Assembly: GCA_905182995.1 (NCBI GenBank)
Contig: CAJJDP010000122.1
Coordinates: forward strand, 118,589-182,588
Source of the DNA: Paramecium octaurelia
Lineage: Eukaryota > Ciliophora > Oligohymenophorea > Peniculida > Parameciidae
DNA: 64,000 nucleotides
Direction of reading: 5' to 3'
The notes under the pieces were generated by a model. It searched no databases. It was not told where the DNA came from and saw only the letters and a list, made by a program, of their open reading frames with translations. The first letter of the stretch is position 1; every line of letters begins with the position of its first letter. A program made the translations under genes and the position numbers. Shown here in pieces: positions 24,101 to 36,936 of this stretch.

Positions 24101-27100
24101 ATGTACGAATTACCTGCAGATGACAAGAAATTGGAGAATATTAATCTCTAACAAAGTTCATTTGAATATAAATTAATTGAAGACGATGACGAAGAAGATA
24201 AAAGCATAATCTCTTAGTTTTTGTAGAATGTTATTAAGTAGCCAGAATAAAATTTGTTTGATTTGGATATCTCAGAGAGTCAAGAATAGCAAAATGGACC
24301 TAAGGATTCGCTTTCCTCTTTAGTTGATTAAATGCTGTCATCGATTTCTAACAACTAAGAAATACTTAACAATAGAGTTAATCTAATAGAAGAGGATGAT
24401 ACGATTGTAGACACTATTGAGGAGTTTGAATTTCGAGATTATTAAATAGAATTATATGAGAAAGGAATTGGCAAGAATTCTATCATTTATTTGGAAACAG
24501 GATTGGGTAAAACCTTAGTCATCATAATGCTTATGTGGGATCGTTTGTTTAAATATCCTGATAAAAAAATAGTCTTTCTTGCCAACACTGTTTAATTGGT
24601 AGAATAATAGGCCTAGCAAATTAGGTTGAAATTACCTAGAGTTGCTGAGTTGTTAAGCGACGATGAGAATATGGTTGCGAAGGCTAAACAAATCGGGTCT
24701 AAGTTAAATGTATTACATGGAAGTAAATGCACAGACATATGGAACTAAATTATGTGGCAAATTATGTTAGAAGAGAGTAATATTCTAGTAATGACAACCT
24801 AAATCTTCCTCAACATATTAAGAAAAGGATTGGTGAAAATCTCTAATTTTAGTTTTATTGCAATGGATGAATGTCATAATGCAATTTAAGATCATCCCTA
24901 TAACTATATTTTAAAGGAATTTTACCTTAGAACTAAGTTTTAGTCAGATAATCAATTTTTACCATAAATTGTAGGAACTACTGCATCTCCTGTTATGAAT
25001 AGCAGATCAGTCAGCAATAATTAACTACTATAAGAATTGCTTTAGTTATCAGCAAATATGGATTCATAATATTTATATGTAGATGCTTAATCCCTTAAGA
25101 AACATATAAAAGAGGCGAAGATTGTACCTGTCTATTATAAAATGCTCTTTAATGATTCTGACATCCAAAAAGTTATCGATTTGAAGGCATCATACACTAA
25201 TTGTGAGAAAAATGAGAATAAGGCACTTGATATAATGAGAAGAAATGGCTATCTAATTGAGTTTTTTTTAATTAAGTAAACCTTGGAAAATTTCAAAAGA
25301 AAATACTCATATGATTTATAAACAAAAATCCTAATTGCATAAATTGAGAAATAAATCCTACTAAACGGGTTTTAAATGTATTTGGAATTAGGTCAATATT
25401 TATTTGGTACACATCTATAGTATATTGATAGTATTATTGTTGGAATATGTTATTATTAAGTTAAATGATTTTTTAACCATCAAGAGACCACCAAATTAAG
25501 CTGCCTGTTTAGACATCTTAAAATAAATCTAGAATTTACTAAAAGATGCTAAATTAAAATACTCGAATGTTTACCAATCATCCACTCCTAAAGTACAGGT
25601 CTTATTTGAACTAATAAAAAAAGCTTATTCATAAGGCGATGATAACAACAGAATTTTGATTTTTGTGAAATAAAGGCTTACCGCTTTCTTTTTAAATAGG
25701 CTAATCGAAGAATATTTGGCTACAGAGAGAATAAGTATTGATAAATATATTATGTATTAGATATTGTAAGCAATTTTATAATAGGACATTGTTCCTCAAT
25801 AGTGAGAAAACAGAATAATAGTATAATGATCAATGTGATTGATTCCAATAAAGAGGATTAAGAAGAACTAATTAAAAAACTATATGCTGAATTATAAAAT
25901 GATCAAAGCAAATTTTCAATTGAATAACTTAAAGATCAGGTCAATAGATTAAACATATTTGCTTATAAGATTAGTTCTTCAGTTTAAAATGACATCTTAA
26001 ATCAGTTTAGACAAGGAAAAATAAAGATTCTAATTTCTACTGCAGTGGCAGAAGAAGGTATTGATATTCCAATGTGTAATTTTGTTATTGGATTCAATCC
26101 AATTTCAAGTTCGAAGGCATATGTTTAAATGAAAGGGAGAGCAAGAAAAGAGAATTCATAGTTTATGATATTCATGGTTGACAAGTTATAGCAGGCTTAA
26201 GTGTAAAGTCATCAACAAGTTTAGAACAACATTAAATAGATTATTGAAGAACTGACTGCTCCTTAAAGATAGCAAATGCTCAATAAGGCGATGCTAACAT
26301 TATGTAATTATAATTTTATATTCACCAGAGAACAAAACTTTTGAAAACACTTATTTTGATTCATTTGAAATTTAGAGCTCAGGTGCTCTAATCAATACAA
26401 ACTGGTCTTGCTAATTAATAATGTAATTGTGTTCGAAGTTCAATTAAAAGGATGCAGATAAGACTTAGGCTAAATATGCAATTTATTAATTGCATGGAAA
26501 TGCTTAGTCTAATCAGTAGTTCATAGCCTTTTTACTTCTCCCAATATCAATGAAGAGCTTCATATTTTATGGGAAACTTGCCCCAACTTCCAAAGATGCT
26601 AAGTCTTCAGCTGCATTTGAAGCATCAATGTAATTGTATTAGAAGGGATACATTGATGAGAATTTGCAAATCTGCTTTGATAGTGATTTGGGTCAACACA
26701 TAGGGGCAGATTAAGATGATTCTTAAATCATGATGGTAACTATAATTATCTTACAATTTCATAGACAAGAGAATAATGGCAAATAGCATGTAAATACTCT
26801 TAGAGGTTGGTACAAAGTTAATCTACAATGGGAGGGAAAGTTAACTCATAAAAAAGGTATTATACTAATTTATTCAAAACCCTCTTCTAAACAAAGGATT
26901 AAAACGATTAGATTGAGGATTTCTTACTTTACGAATGTCTATATTAAAATGAGAAAATATTCTTGGCCTTTCCGAAATAGATGCTTACTCAAGTCAGTAA
27001 GTGTGAAAATACTTTGTAAGCTCTTGGCATTTAATTTAAATCAATGTAGAAAATTTCTAAGAGTTAATATGAAAGTTATTATAGACAATATGTGCAGACC

Positions 27101-29067
27101 ATTATCAAAGAAGAAAAATTACTAAAATGGAAAGACAATGTATATGCGGTTATTAATCAAAGTACATATTTCATTTATTTTAGAATGTTAAATTATGATT
27201 AAAAGTTAGAGCGACTCGAATTTACTTCTAATCTTAAAGGGTTCAGCCGATAGTAAATTTACACTTAACTAAATCATCAATCAATTTACTTTAAGATTCA
27301 AGGTGGATCTATTCAAGGATAAAATTAAAGAATAACTAGTTCAAAAAATTTCCATTATTCCTTTGAATATCAAACCTCGTATCAATGAAGTTTTGAATTC
27401 CACTAATAAATACATTCAGTATCTCACCTCTCTCCAATATTGCTGTTAAAATGAATTGGAAGCATTGCAATTAAATTTTATACAATATAGCGTTTCTGAT
27501 GTTGTTTTGAATTCGGATGTGAAAGATAGATTGGATGAAATTTTATTTAAATCATTGGATTTATAGTCTCATAAATACAATGAATTATTATTAGGCCATC
27601 AGTACTATAAATTCCTTGTAGCAGTTATATTGTATGCTAATTATTTCGAAAATGATATTCACATTACCAGAGCTAAATATAAAACATTTACAAGAAGCAC
27701 TTATGTTAGGAATTGTCTGCTAGAATCTTACCTCTTCCTATATTTACATAAGAATGACCTAAATGATATAACTACACAATTTATTGGGCTTGAAAAATAT
27801 CAAGATAATTTTGATTTGATGATGGAATAATTAATTTTAGATGATTTTTCAGTAACCAAAAGGAAATCATAGGCGAATACAATTAGAAATAAGATCCATA
27901 TTTCAAATTAGGAATTCTTTTAATTCTTACAAACTTCATTATTTCTAATCTAATAGAATGATTAGGATCTAGTCAATGGTTTAAATTGGCTTAGAACCTT
28001 TCGAATAGTGACTTCTATGAAGATTCATGTGAATTCATCAAAATGTTTAGAGGAATTTCTACCTGGTTTTGTGCCTCCTAGTGAACAGACTAGAAAAATT
28101 AGAAGAGTGTTCTCTTCTCTTGAATATCAAATAAAATACTAATTCAAACATTTTGAATTGTTGTTTTAAGCAATGACCGATATTTCATTTAAATTTGTGA
28201 TTAATAACAAGTTAAAAAACAAGTATTATGATCAATTTTAAAAGAAGGAAGAATTTTAAGGGATGATATAGGAATAATAATGGATTGAATTTAAAAGTCA
28301 ATTTGAATGCATGAATGATACAGACTAGAATAATTATGAAAATTCGCTATTGGCAATGCTAGGGAAAGCATTATGGAATTATCTAATAATTAAAATACTG
28401 AATGAGAACAATATGGGTATATATTCATTTACAAAATCATAGATTGTTTTGCAATTAAAATTGTTGGAAAGATTCTTACGAAAACTCCATTTCTAGCATT
28501 TTTAGCCATCTAACTTGGTTTGCAGTAGTATTTGAATAGCAGCTATTAAAATTCCCTCTTCATATTAGCTAGTGAAGTTGAAAAATGCAAGGATTAATCC
28601 TTAGCATTTAAAATTGGTAAAATTTAGAAATCTATACATTCACAAATCTTGGAAAATGCATTTTTAGCTCTTGTTGGTGCTATCTACCTTGATTCAAATT
28701 GCAGTTTAAATATTGTAATGCAATGGGCTACATTAACATTAGAAAAGGTTCATGTATATCAATTGTATTCACCTGATTTCATAAAGAGACAACCAAAATA
28801 TCAATTTTATCAATGGTAACGATGACATTAAGTTTTAGGTACCAGAGTAATATAGGTAACCCTTTCAATTTTAATCTGATCAAAATTCCTCATTAAGATT
28901 ACAGAAGAGTAGCATAAGGAGAAAATTTGTTCATTCCTTATGACATGTTAGAAGCCTAGATAGTAAACATCAAGAAAGATAAATATTATGAAATATCATA
29001 ATTGCATATTTATGCTAAGAGCAAAGAGAAGGCTTGGGAAAAGTTGTATGAAATGATTGATTATTGA
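24101..29067 (+). CDS. Dicer-like protein with degenerate RNase III active sites
   Basis: About 1608 aa. Order: acidic N-terminus; DExH helicase with motif I ETGLGKT (Lys near residue 137), DECH (near 256), TTASPV, a second lobe with STAVAEEGIDIP and QMKGRARKE; Dicer dimerisation domain (ALINTNWSC, LLPISMKSF, DAKSSAAFEA); a region where PAZ would lie; two RNase III-like domains; a C-terminal dsRBD-like stretch. Introns: 25460-25484, 25735-25760, 26304-26328, 28816-28838, plus one unresolved at about 28525-28568 (41 or 44 bp). In RNase IIIa the ERLExLGD signature reads NELLLGHQY, and in IIIb it reads ENSLLAMLGKAL; the second IIIb motif reads LENAFLALVGAIYLDS instead of GDxFExLxGAIYLD. The metal-binding Asp/Glu thus seem lost in both. 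Likely an RNA-binding helicase rather than a nuclease. The long intact frame argues against a pseudogene. Confidence 0.85.
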
Positions 29068-29769
29068 GTTTATAAATTAATTAAAGTTTATATTAACAAT
29101 AGGGGAGAACTCTTATACTCTTTTATATTATTGATTTTGATTGTTATTCATATTTGTTATTATCATACGTGGAGAAAAGCTTATCCGATTTAATAGCATA
29201 TAGCATGCCTTAGACTAGATATTATAAGTCATCTAAAATTTGAAAATATTAATCAAAATTACATCAAGCAAGTATTAGAATAGTAGCCACAAATGATTTA
29301 GAATTTGAAAGAGAAGCCATAAACATTAATTAAAAAGAGAAAGTATCAAAATTACACTTGAATCTTATTGAAATGTAATATGTAAAAATTAATTAATCTT
29401 TATAGAGTGAATGAAGGAAGGGAGTTATAGAGTGAAGTTAAAATAATATTTTAAAATCATAGTGATCATCCTCTTACATTTTCAAGTTTAATTTATGTTA
29501 TGTATAGGAGAAATCGTAAGTAAGGATTGAGATGATCAATCAAGTTTTTAGAAATTGAAGAGGGCCTGATTACAATTGAGACCTGTGGGCCAAATGGATT
29601 TTACGAAAATTAAAGAAATTTTAGGCTCTAAATATTCGGTGTTGTCAATAATGTTTTCTTATAATAATGTTTTAATATTATCTAAAAATTTATATTATGA
29701 GTTTTTTCATGAAAATTCATATTAAACTGATTAATGAGGTCTTGAATTATATCAATAAATTAAATAATA
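29068..29769. other. Spacer, no supported gene
   Basis: About 700 bp. The Dicer frame stays open for ~90 codons after its TGA and includes a hydrophobic stretch, but it has no ATG and such runs are expected when TGA is the only stop. Nothing else recognised. Confidence 0.45.
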
Positions 29770-30357
29770 ATGATTAATAGACCTCCAGTACCTAAATTTA
29801 GAGATGAATGTCCTACTCCAAAGAGATCTACTGACTTATTAGAAGAAGTGTAACACTTGGTGTTCAAAATGAATTTGGATGATGCAATTGAAAAAAAAGC
29901 AATAGCAATACTTCATAACTTAAATATACCAAACACCTCACTACATGCTTAGGCATTAGTACATTGTGCTATGAAGGAGCTAAATTACTCATTACCAAAG
30001 GCAGATGTTAAAGTAGAATACCTTTCCAAATGCATTTAAAATTAATATACTTCTTTAATTTCTACTTTATGCTAAAAACTCAAATTAAATTCAAAAGCAT
30101 CGCAAGTTTGCTGCTTTCTCTTATAGCAGATGTAGCCCTTAATAAATAAATTGCCTAAATAACTTCAAAACGCTATATCAGTAAAAATTGCCACTGATAT
30201 TATATATTTGAAATAAGGCGGCATAAGTCCTAAAATTATTGCTCAGATGGCGAATATTAAGTTAGAACAATTCTAAATCAACTTAAACAGAATCAAACCC
30301 TTCGCTTTCAAAATCATACAAGACCTTTTCAACTACATTAATAACATTTCTTAATGA
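29770..30357 (+). CDS. TFIIB-like cyclin-fold protein (tentative)
   Basis: 195-aa intronless protein. It appears to consist of two ~80-residue all-helical units. The second (LISTLCQKLKLNSKASQVCC and then VKIATDIIYLKQGGISPKII) resembles the TFIIB/BRF cyclin repeat, in which a buried helix with Ala-x-x-IYL is followed by a helix-turn-helix-like segment. The N-terminal zinc ribbon of true TFIIB is not visible; a short Pro-rich leader (MINRPPVPKF) precedes the repeats. It could be a divergent basal factor or an unrelated cyclin-box protein. Neighbours are the Dicer-like gene (same strand) and Myb B (convergent, 605 bp away). Confidence 0.5.
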
Positions 30358-30962
30358 CTTTTATTTATATTTGTTTATATTTATTACTCTAATAAATTTA
30401 CAAAAATGTAGAATCATTTTTACAATTGTACCTTTATAGTAAGGAATTTGTATTACTTTCCCAATTAATGAGGTACTTCATGAATATCGTTTTATAAAAA
30501 TTATTTACATAATTAAAATTAAATTAAATTTCTTTTTTAATTATTACCAATTAATAAATTAATTAATAATAAAAAGTCACCATAATATATATTTTTGAGT
30601 AATTTATACACAAATGTGCAGACACAACATTTCTTATTCAAAGTAGCACAAACTCAGTTTCCTGGCTAATATATCTTAAGGGGAAATCTCCGATTAATGT
30701 TACATATAATTTATAGGGAAGGAGTCTTAAATTTATATTTCAATAATTATTAATTTTTTTAACTTTGTGTAAATGATTAAGAATATTAATGAGGAGGGCT
30801 AACTTTGGATGAAAATAAAAAGCGAAGTTTATTTTGATCTGCTGGAATATTTTTTAAATATATTAATTTACTGATAGCGAGTTGCAAGTTCATTATTAAA
30901 AATTATCATAATAATAAGATAAAATTTGATATGTATCAATATTTTGTTCAAATCTTGTTTAA
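30358..30962. other. AT-rich convergent spacer
   Basis: About 600 bp between convergent genes. No coding frame or RNA gene could be supported. Confidence 0.45.
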
Positions 30963-32292
30963 TCAAAAATAGGGATAATGATATTACTAGTATGGCATTA
31001 ACGATTACACTTAATTGTAGTTAGGATAGTTTATATATTGTTAATTTTATTAATAATAATTTGGGTAATAATTTGGATAAGTGGCATTATTGTAAAAATA
31101 CTGGTTCTATGGTATTGGCATAGATTAATTGTGCTATTATTAAGGATTTGAGAGATATTAATTTTATTGAATGGATGTTTGCATCATCTGTTATTGCACC
31201 TCTTTACATTAATTCAACTTTTCTTATAATAAGATATCTTTTATAAATATAGATATAGTACTAGTGGCAGTGATCCCTGATTCTAATGGAGAGGGGTCAA
31301 CACAGAGTTTCTTTTGGGTTTAAGATTCAGTGAGCTGATTGATTTGATTAGGTTCAATGTTTTTTGAGGAGTCTTTTTTGGCTAGGAAGTCTGACATGAA
31401 TTGTGTAACTGTCAGACTTAACTTCTGATCTGGATTTTCTATTATTGCTTTGATCAGCAATCTTTCCTCACTTTCTTGGACCTACTGATTAGATGTAAGT
31501 AATTACATTAAATCTTTTTAAATTTCTAATAATTCCATTGTATTAATTTTTAATTTAATTTTCACTTCTTCCATTTAACTCAGCTTAGATTTTGGACCAT
31601 TTTTTACCATAGTTCAAAATCAATTGAAGTAACTTAATTTTTTCTTCCTTTGTCCAGGTTGATCTTGAGATGTTGGGATTGAGCACATTGTTCCAGCGTT
31701 CTCGTATCTATTTGGGATATCTCTGTGTAGAAGATATGGAATTGAATTTGATAGTCAATTCAGTCCAATTGTTTTTATAATAATGATCACTTAATTATTG
31801 ATTAAATAAGGATACTTTGCAATGTTAATCAGTATCTAATCCTCTTCCTTTGACCAAGGACTAATTTTTAAATTGGAATGGAGAAGAGAAATCCATTTTA
31901 ACTCGACTAAATTTTTATCTACACACAGAATTTTTGATACAAACTCCCAATCATCGTCATTCTTAAATATTAAATTTAACAATTACAGGAATGAGCTCTG
32001 ATCGATTCTATGACATTAGGTGCTTGGTCATACACCATATAAGTAGGTTTTTGTCTTACTAATGCCATTTCTTCCGGTTTACATCGCTAGTGGATCTAAA
32101 CATAATGAAAATAACACATTACTTCGAAAATACTTCTTCGTAGTATTCTGTCATTTATTAATCCGTTGGAAAGTGGTTGACCCGCACTTTTACATATTAA
32201 GTTACTGTTTCTACATCGATTGGGTCTAGGTTTTTGATCTTATCTAAGAAATCGATCCATTCTTGTGGAAGATGGGCTTGAGTTTAAATCAT
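30963..32292 (-). CDS. Myb-repeat DNA-binding protein, paralogue B
   Basis: 409 aa with introns of 27, 25, 26 and 22 bp. Same architecture as the protein at 22386-24051: a divergent first unit (KKWHQQDKNLLIWCMTKHL), then DDWEFVSKILCVDKNLVELK and PWSKEEDQILINIANDHYYK, then QRYPKQIRERWNNVLNPNIS followed by a clear R3 unit (TWTKEEKIKLLQLILNYGKK, NGRSENQIKN). The phrase KQIRERW(M/N)N(Y/V)LNP is nearly identical in the two genes. The tail is Gln/Tyr/Pro-rich and ends QQYHYPYF. The start at 32290-32292 gives the longest frame with sensible codon use; an internal ATG at 32154 is an alternative. About 7 kb from paralogue A, on the same strand. Confidence 0.78.
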
Positions 32293-33298
32293 AAATTAAA
32301 TATAATCAAGATTTGTTTAGATTAATTGGTTTATAAATTATTGGTTAAACTCCAATAAGATAATTTAAATCATATTAATTGATTGTATGTATGTATTAAC
32401 AATGTTCTATTTTTATCCTAATTATATATTTAGTATTTTTTTTTTCAGGTTAAGATTTTTCTAATTTGTCGAATATCCTAATGATATTCGATGCATGTAT
32501 ACTTGAAACACCTTGTAATGGAAGACATTATATAAATTAGTGTTTGGATCGGATAACATTTTTAAAAGTCGATTTTTTTTATAATTAAGTTTCTTAGGAA
32601 GTGAATTTGAATAACATCCTATCTATTTGACGCTCTCCCTATCTTCTAACGAAAAAAGTATGACAGTCTTAATGGAATTCATATTTCCTTTCTCCTAATT
32701 GCTTTCTATTCATTACATACAATTAGTTACTCATGTTACATTAGTTGCTATCTCTGATCCCCAGAAACTATCAATGAGTCTTTTCCATAGGCTTGTAATT
32801 AAACTTTTGAATTTGTAGAAAGTTTATTAATTTTAAGACTTTTTTCTCTATTAGTACATGACTTAAGACTTATGATTAAGAAATTGCTCATATTTTGCAT
32901 AAGTAAACTCATCTTTTAGTAACCCTAAATGATTTTTCTAACACCATACATAAGAAATCTATTTATAGTACAGTTGATTCTGGAAAGTTAACTAGGTCTG
33001 TCTTAAGTTGTGTTAGATTCACAAGATAAAACAGTGCCCTTCCATTCAAACAAAGAATTATAATACAAATAAGAAGTATGAGTAAGGTTGTAAAATTTTC
33101 AATGCAAAAATGAAAATAAAAGAAAATGTTTATATAATTCGATTAAAATATGATTTAATTAATGTCACATGTAAGATTGTTATTTAATTCGAATTTAAAT
33201 TGTATATAAGAAATTATACATTAGGAGTTCATTTACAGAATTACTTTAATTAATGAGTTGTTTTTATAATAATTTTGATAAATATTAAAACATTAAAA
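32293..33298. other. AT-rich spacer with a small perfect hairpin
   Basis: 1.0 kb without supported gene. A perfect 9-bp inverted repeat TCGAATATC/GATATTCGA with a 5-base loop lies at 32469-32491, about 20 bp after a run of nine T. It could mark a structured RNA, but no known RNA family is recognised. Confidence 0.4.
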
Positions 33299-35686
33299 TC
33301 ATAGTTGATATTTGTTCCTAGATCCTCTTTGTTAATTATTAACAGAAGGACGTTATTTAGAGAAGAATAATTATTTTTCTGCTTTTTACTATTAACAATT
33401 TTACATTTAAGTCAAAGTTTGAGGTTAGCTCTATTTACTCTTTTTTGGGATTGTAGTAATGTATTTTTCTGGACTTTAATCTAATTATTCCAAAGATTAT
33501 TCATTGAAACATATCTCAATTTCACTATTTTTCAATGTTTATTATGGTTGATTACTCAAATCCTGAGAAAATAACTTGTTTTTTATTTCATCATTATATG
33601 CTTAGAGATCATCTCCCAAAGCCTCTTAGATACTCATTTTGATCTTTTGTAAATCCTATTATTCAAGTTTTGATTATTCCTCCTAATTATTTTATTCATG
33701 TTATTGAACATTTTATATTATTATTTTTTTACTGTCAAACTGCAATTATTATTCCTAATTATTATTCTATTCATCTTTTTGTTCAGCAAGTACTATTTGT
33801 CTTTTAATATGTTATTAGGAATCCATTTACAAAACATCGCCTACTTAAATTTATCAATTACTTTAAGAACTTTTATTGATATCCTTCTTTTCGACATTAT
33901 CTGATTCTATTTCGAGTTGAGCATCATCAAAAGGTTTGATGGTGATATCATTATCATTCATCATATTCTATTTTAGAAATAAATTAACAAACTTTTTTCC
34001 ATTCTTCTTCATCAGCTAGATCATCAATATCAATAGGTTTAGCAGTTTTTCTTTTTTTCTTCGGTTCTGCCTTAGCTTATATTTGTAATTATTTATTGAC
34101 TCGTAAGATTTCTTTTTCAATCAACTAAAACTTCTTCTCTAGATCTTCTTTATAATTTGTTAAATCTTCCACCTCTCAAAATCTTAATATTCCTAATACC
34201 TCTTAATCTTTGATAATATAAATAGGTTTTCTTTTATTTCTGACATCTCTCAAATCTGCTATATACTTTGCTAATTAATCATTTATTTATCCTAATTCTT
34301 CCAACTTTTCTTTCTAAAATTCCCAATAAAATTTACATAACTCTTCAGTCTTTCCTATTGTTATCTCGAAACCCCACATCCCATTTCTTAGATTAAATTA
34401 ATATCCTATTAAATGAGAAATTATAAATATAATTATTCATTAAACTTAAACAATCCCATTACTATACTTTTTGTGAATACTACTAACAGCAGTAGACATC
34501 CTTCGAATAATTTTTTCATTCCCCTTATTTATCTTATTGAATGCCTCCTGAGTCTTGTTAACAGCTTAAGTAAATGACTCAAATTAAGTTTGCAATCTTG
34601 TTTTGATAGGACTGTTCTATTCAGAATCAAATATACTTTTTGACTTCCTTAAAATTCTTTAAGTTTACGATCCCAACATGTTCTTTTGATTGGAATTATT
34701 GATTTTTTATCTTGGAGATGAAAAAGAATTTGTCTATGATTTATTTAACTTCATGGTGCTCATTGTAATCGTATTTTAACTTTTATGATTGATGGCCTCT
34801 TTCACAATCTCTTTCTTAGAAGAACATCCTTCACTCTCGTTCATATGACTCATAATCCTTCTCCTTCTCGATTCCATAGCCACATCCTTCACTAATGACC
34901 GGCATTACTTCTGAAAGTTCTAATAGTATTGTTAAATTGGTATTTTTCTCAATGGAGTTCTCTTTTGATTCTTTGATGTCTGCTTCTCCATCAGTCCTTA
35001 GGATTGAAGAAACTATTTGGCCTTTTGAGTTTCCTCTTCAAATTATTGAATTTACTATTTTCTTTAAGGAGAAGGACTAGTTCTAAACACTGAACGATAG
35101 AAGAGATTTGAATCGTTTTTCGGAGAAGGATCAAAGTTGAGCAATTCTTCGCCTTTTATAGGGGCCTCAATATCTTTGGGGGATTCCGGTTAGAACCTCT
35201 TCGGTATTGAAAGCTGTTTTCTTTAGATTGGTTCATAATTCTAAGAAGCCAAAAATTATAATTTGAATTCTTCATCCAAAATAAGGGGCTGGGAATTTAG
35301 AGACTGAAATTCCTGTTTTAGATTTTAAGTTTTATTTTCGCTATGTTTGTTACTATCCTAATATTTTTATGTCTTCTAAATCACTTAGAGTTTTAATAAT
35401 AGATTTCTATCATTAAGTAAATTTAATCGATTAATAGAGGGTCTTGCATCTACGAAAGTACTGAGTTGTTTCATCTCTTCTAATTTCTTATTAAATTACT
35501 CTTCTCTCTTAGATTCCTTATTCGATAACCTAATGTCGCTATGATTGAATACTTCAATTTTAATTTGGTCTTATTCATTAATGATTCAGCCAGTTTTTTA
35601 ATTCTATCCTTTCTCTCTTGTTCTTGCTCAACTTACACTAAATAAGTTTTAATTTTATCATCTTAGATAGAATCTGCATAAAACAT
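33299..35686 (-). CDS. Large Gln/Lys-rich coiled-coil protein, unknown function
   Basis: Roughly 750 aa built from several exons on the minus strand. It begins MFYADSIQDDKIKTYLVQVE, a heptad-like helix, continues with long charged and Gln-rich stretches (QQYYQNFQKQCRSLVKDVAM), a second coiled coil (QLIEKEILRVNKQLQIQAKA) and a Gln-rich C-terminus. A basic-acidic block (KKKRK followed by DIDDLADEEEWKK) lies mid-C-terminal. Introns of 23-27 bp are clear at about 35.55, 34.2, 33.98 and 33.86 kb; one junction near 34.42-34.48 kb could not be resolved, so the model may be wrong by some residues there. No catalytic domain, signal peptide or membrane segment. A cytoskeletal or basal-body role would be a guess. 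Confidence 0.6.
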
Positions 35687-35767
35687 TTATTTTTTAATAA
35701 TTCATTTATTTTATCAATAAAGTCCAGCAATGAATATTATAATATGATTCACAGTATTAACATCAAT

Positions 35768-36209
35768 TCAATAATTTAATTTACAATATACGTTGCTCGC
35801 ATTTATAGAGTTCAACTAAAAAAGATACTCTTCTTCTTAAACTTCCTTCTAAGTGAAGGTTATAGACGAGATTTAGAGCACATAATTCGATGCTTTTTGA
35901 TAAAATGCGAAGCCAATTAACATAGGAAATGTAAATCTGAATGGATGAAGGACAGAGTCTCTGTTCTAAATAGGATTCAAATACACAGCAGATTGTTGAA
36001 TGGTACTATGAGGATCAGGAATGCTTAACTATTAAATCTAAATGTTAACATTAGAATAAATGATTGCAATGGAAAAGCAATTTGTATAAAAATGATGAAA
36101 GAGTTGACAAAGGTATAAAAAGCTCAGATGCGTTAAGACATGGCACTGTAGTTCTTAACTTACGAAATTCCAGCTAATCTGTAAATGTTAGTATTCCTTC
36201 TTTTCGCAT
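35768..36209 (-). CDS. Small hypothetical protein, splicing partly unresolved
   Basis: About 130 aa. The C-terminal exon is convincing (IPDPHSTIQQSAVYLNPIQN, HPFRFTFPMLIGFAFYQKAS) and ends with TGA at 35768-35770. Upstream, a 26-bp intron (donor GTTAAC) joins a hydrophobic exon (TFVNSFIIFIQIAFPLQSF), which may be membrane associated. The likely start is ATG 36209 (MRKEGILTFTDQLEF), but the first splice (17 or 41 bp) is uncertain. Family not recognised. Confidence 0.4.
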
Positions 36210-36936
36210 TTAAGAATCTCTTTCTTATAATCAACTTGAAAAGATATATATATAGTATAATAAATTAACTTATTAAAACAACTAATAATTAATTTGGTAT
36301 ATGTTTGTATAAGATAATTCTTGATTGCCAAGGAAACATAGGAAATTATGGTATTATCTGATAAACCATAACATATACTTTTGTTAAATAATTCAATAAA
36401 ATTTTATTTAATTTCTCAAATTAATGATATAAACAATTTAATAAAAAATCATTAAATAATCAAGATAGCATTCTAAACAATATTATCATTTGTTTAAAAA
36501 GAACTGACATACAATAAGCGTATTCATTCTTATAACTAAACATATAAAAATATTGTCATATTAATAGAAAGCTTAACATATTGATTAAATCTTAAAATAA
36601 AATAATTAAGAAATTAGTATATGTAATTAATTAGATGAATCTTTAAAATCGGAATAACAATTATCTCTGGTTATACTATCAAATAATACTGATTATTCGT
36701 ATTCTTCATAGTATATGTATAGATAGATATAAATGTATATCAAAAGTAAAGAATAACTGTAAGTATTCTAAAGACTCAATAGTAATTATTTATGTTGACT
36801 AACATTGTTAACCTATTGATAAAAAATAATAAAACAAATATAATAGTAAAGATCTTTCTCAACATATTATAAACGAATTTTGAGGGAAAAATAACTGAAA
36901 TATTATATCTCTAAAATAAATAATCTGTTAAATAAA
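36210..36936. other. AT-rich divergent spacer
   Basis: About 730 bp, more than 75% A/T by eye, between divergent genes. No gene seen on either strand; presumed start regions of both neighbours. Confidence 0.45.

Noticed and set aside
29068-29340. Frame continuing ~90 codons past the Dicer-like TGA, with a hydrophobic stretch, as read-through or a small membrane protein
   Set aside because: No ATG, no family signal, and open runs of this size are common when TGA is the only stop in AT-rich DNA.
33954-33964. Two overlapping minus-strand genes meeting at this point
   Set aside because: A 25-bp GT..AG intron joins the two frames exactly, giving one coiled-coil protein gene instead.
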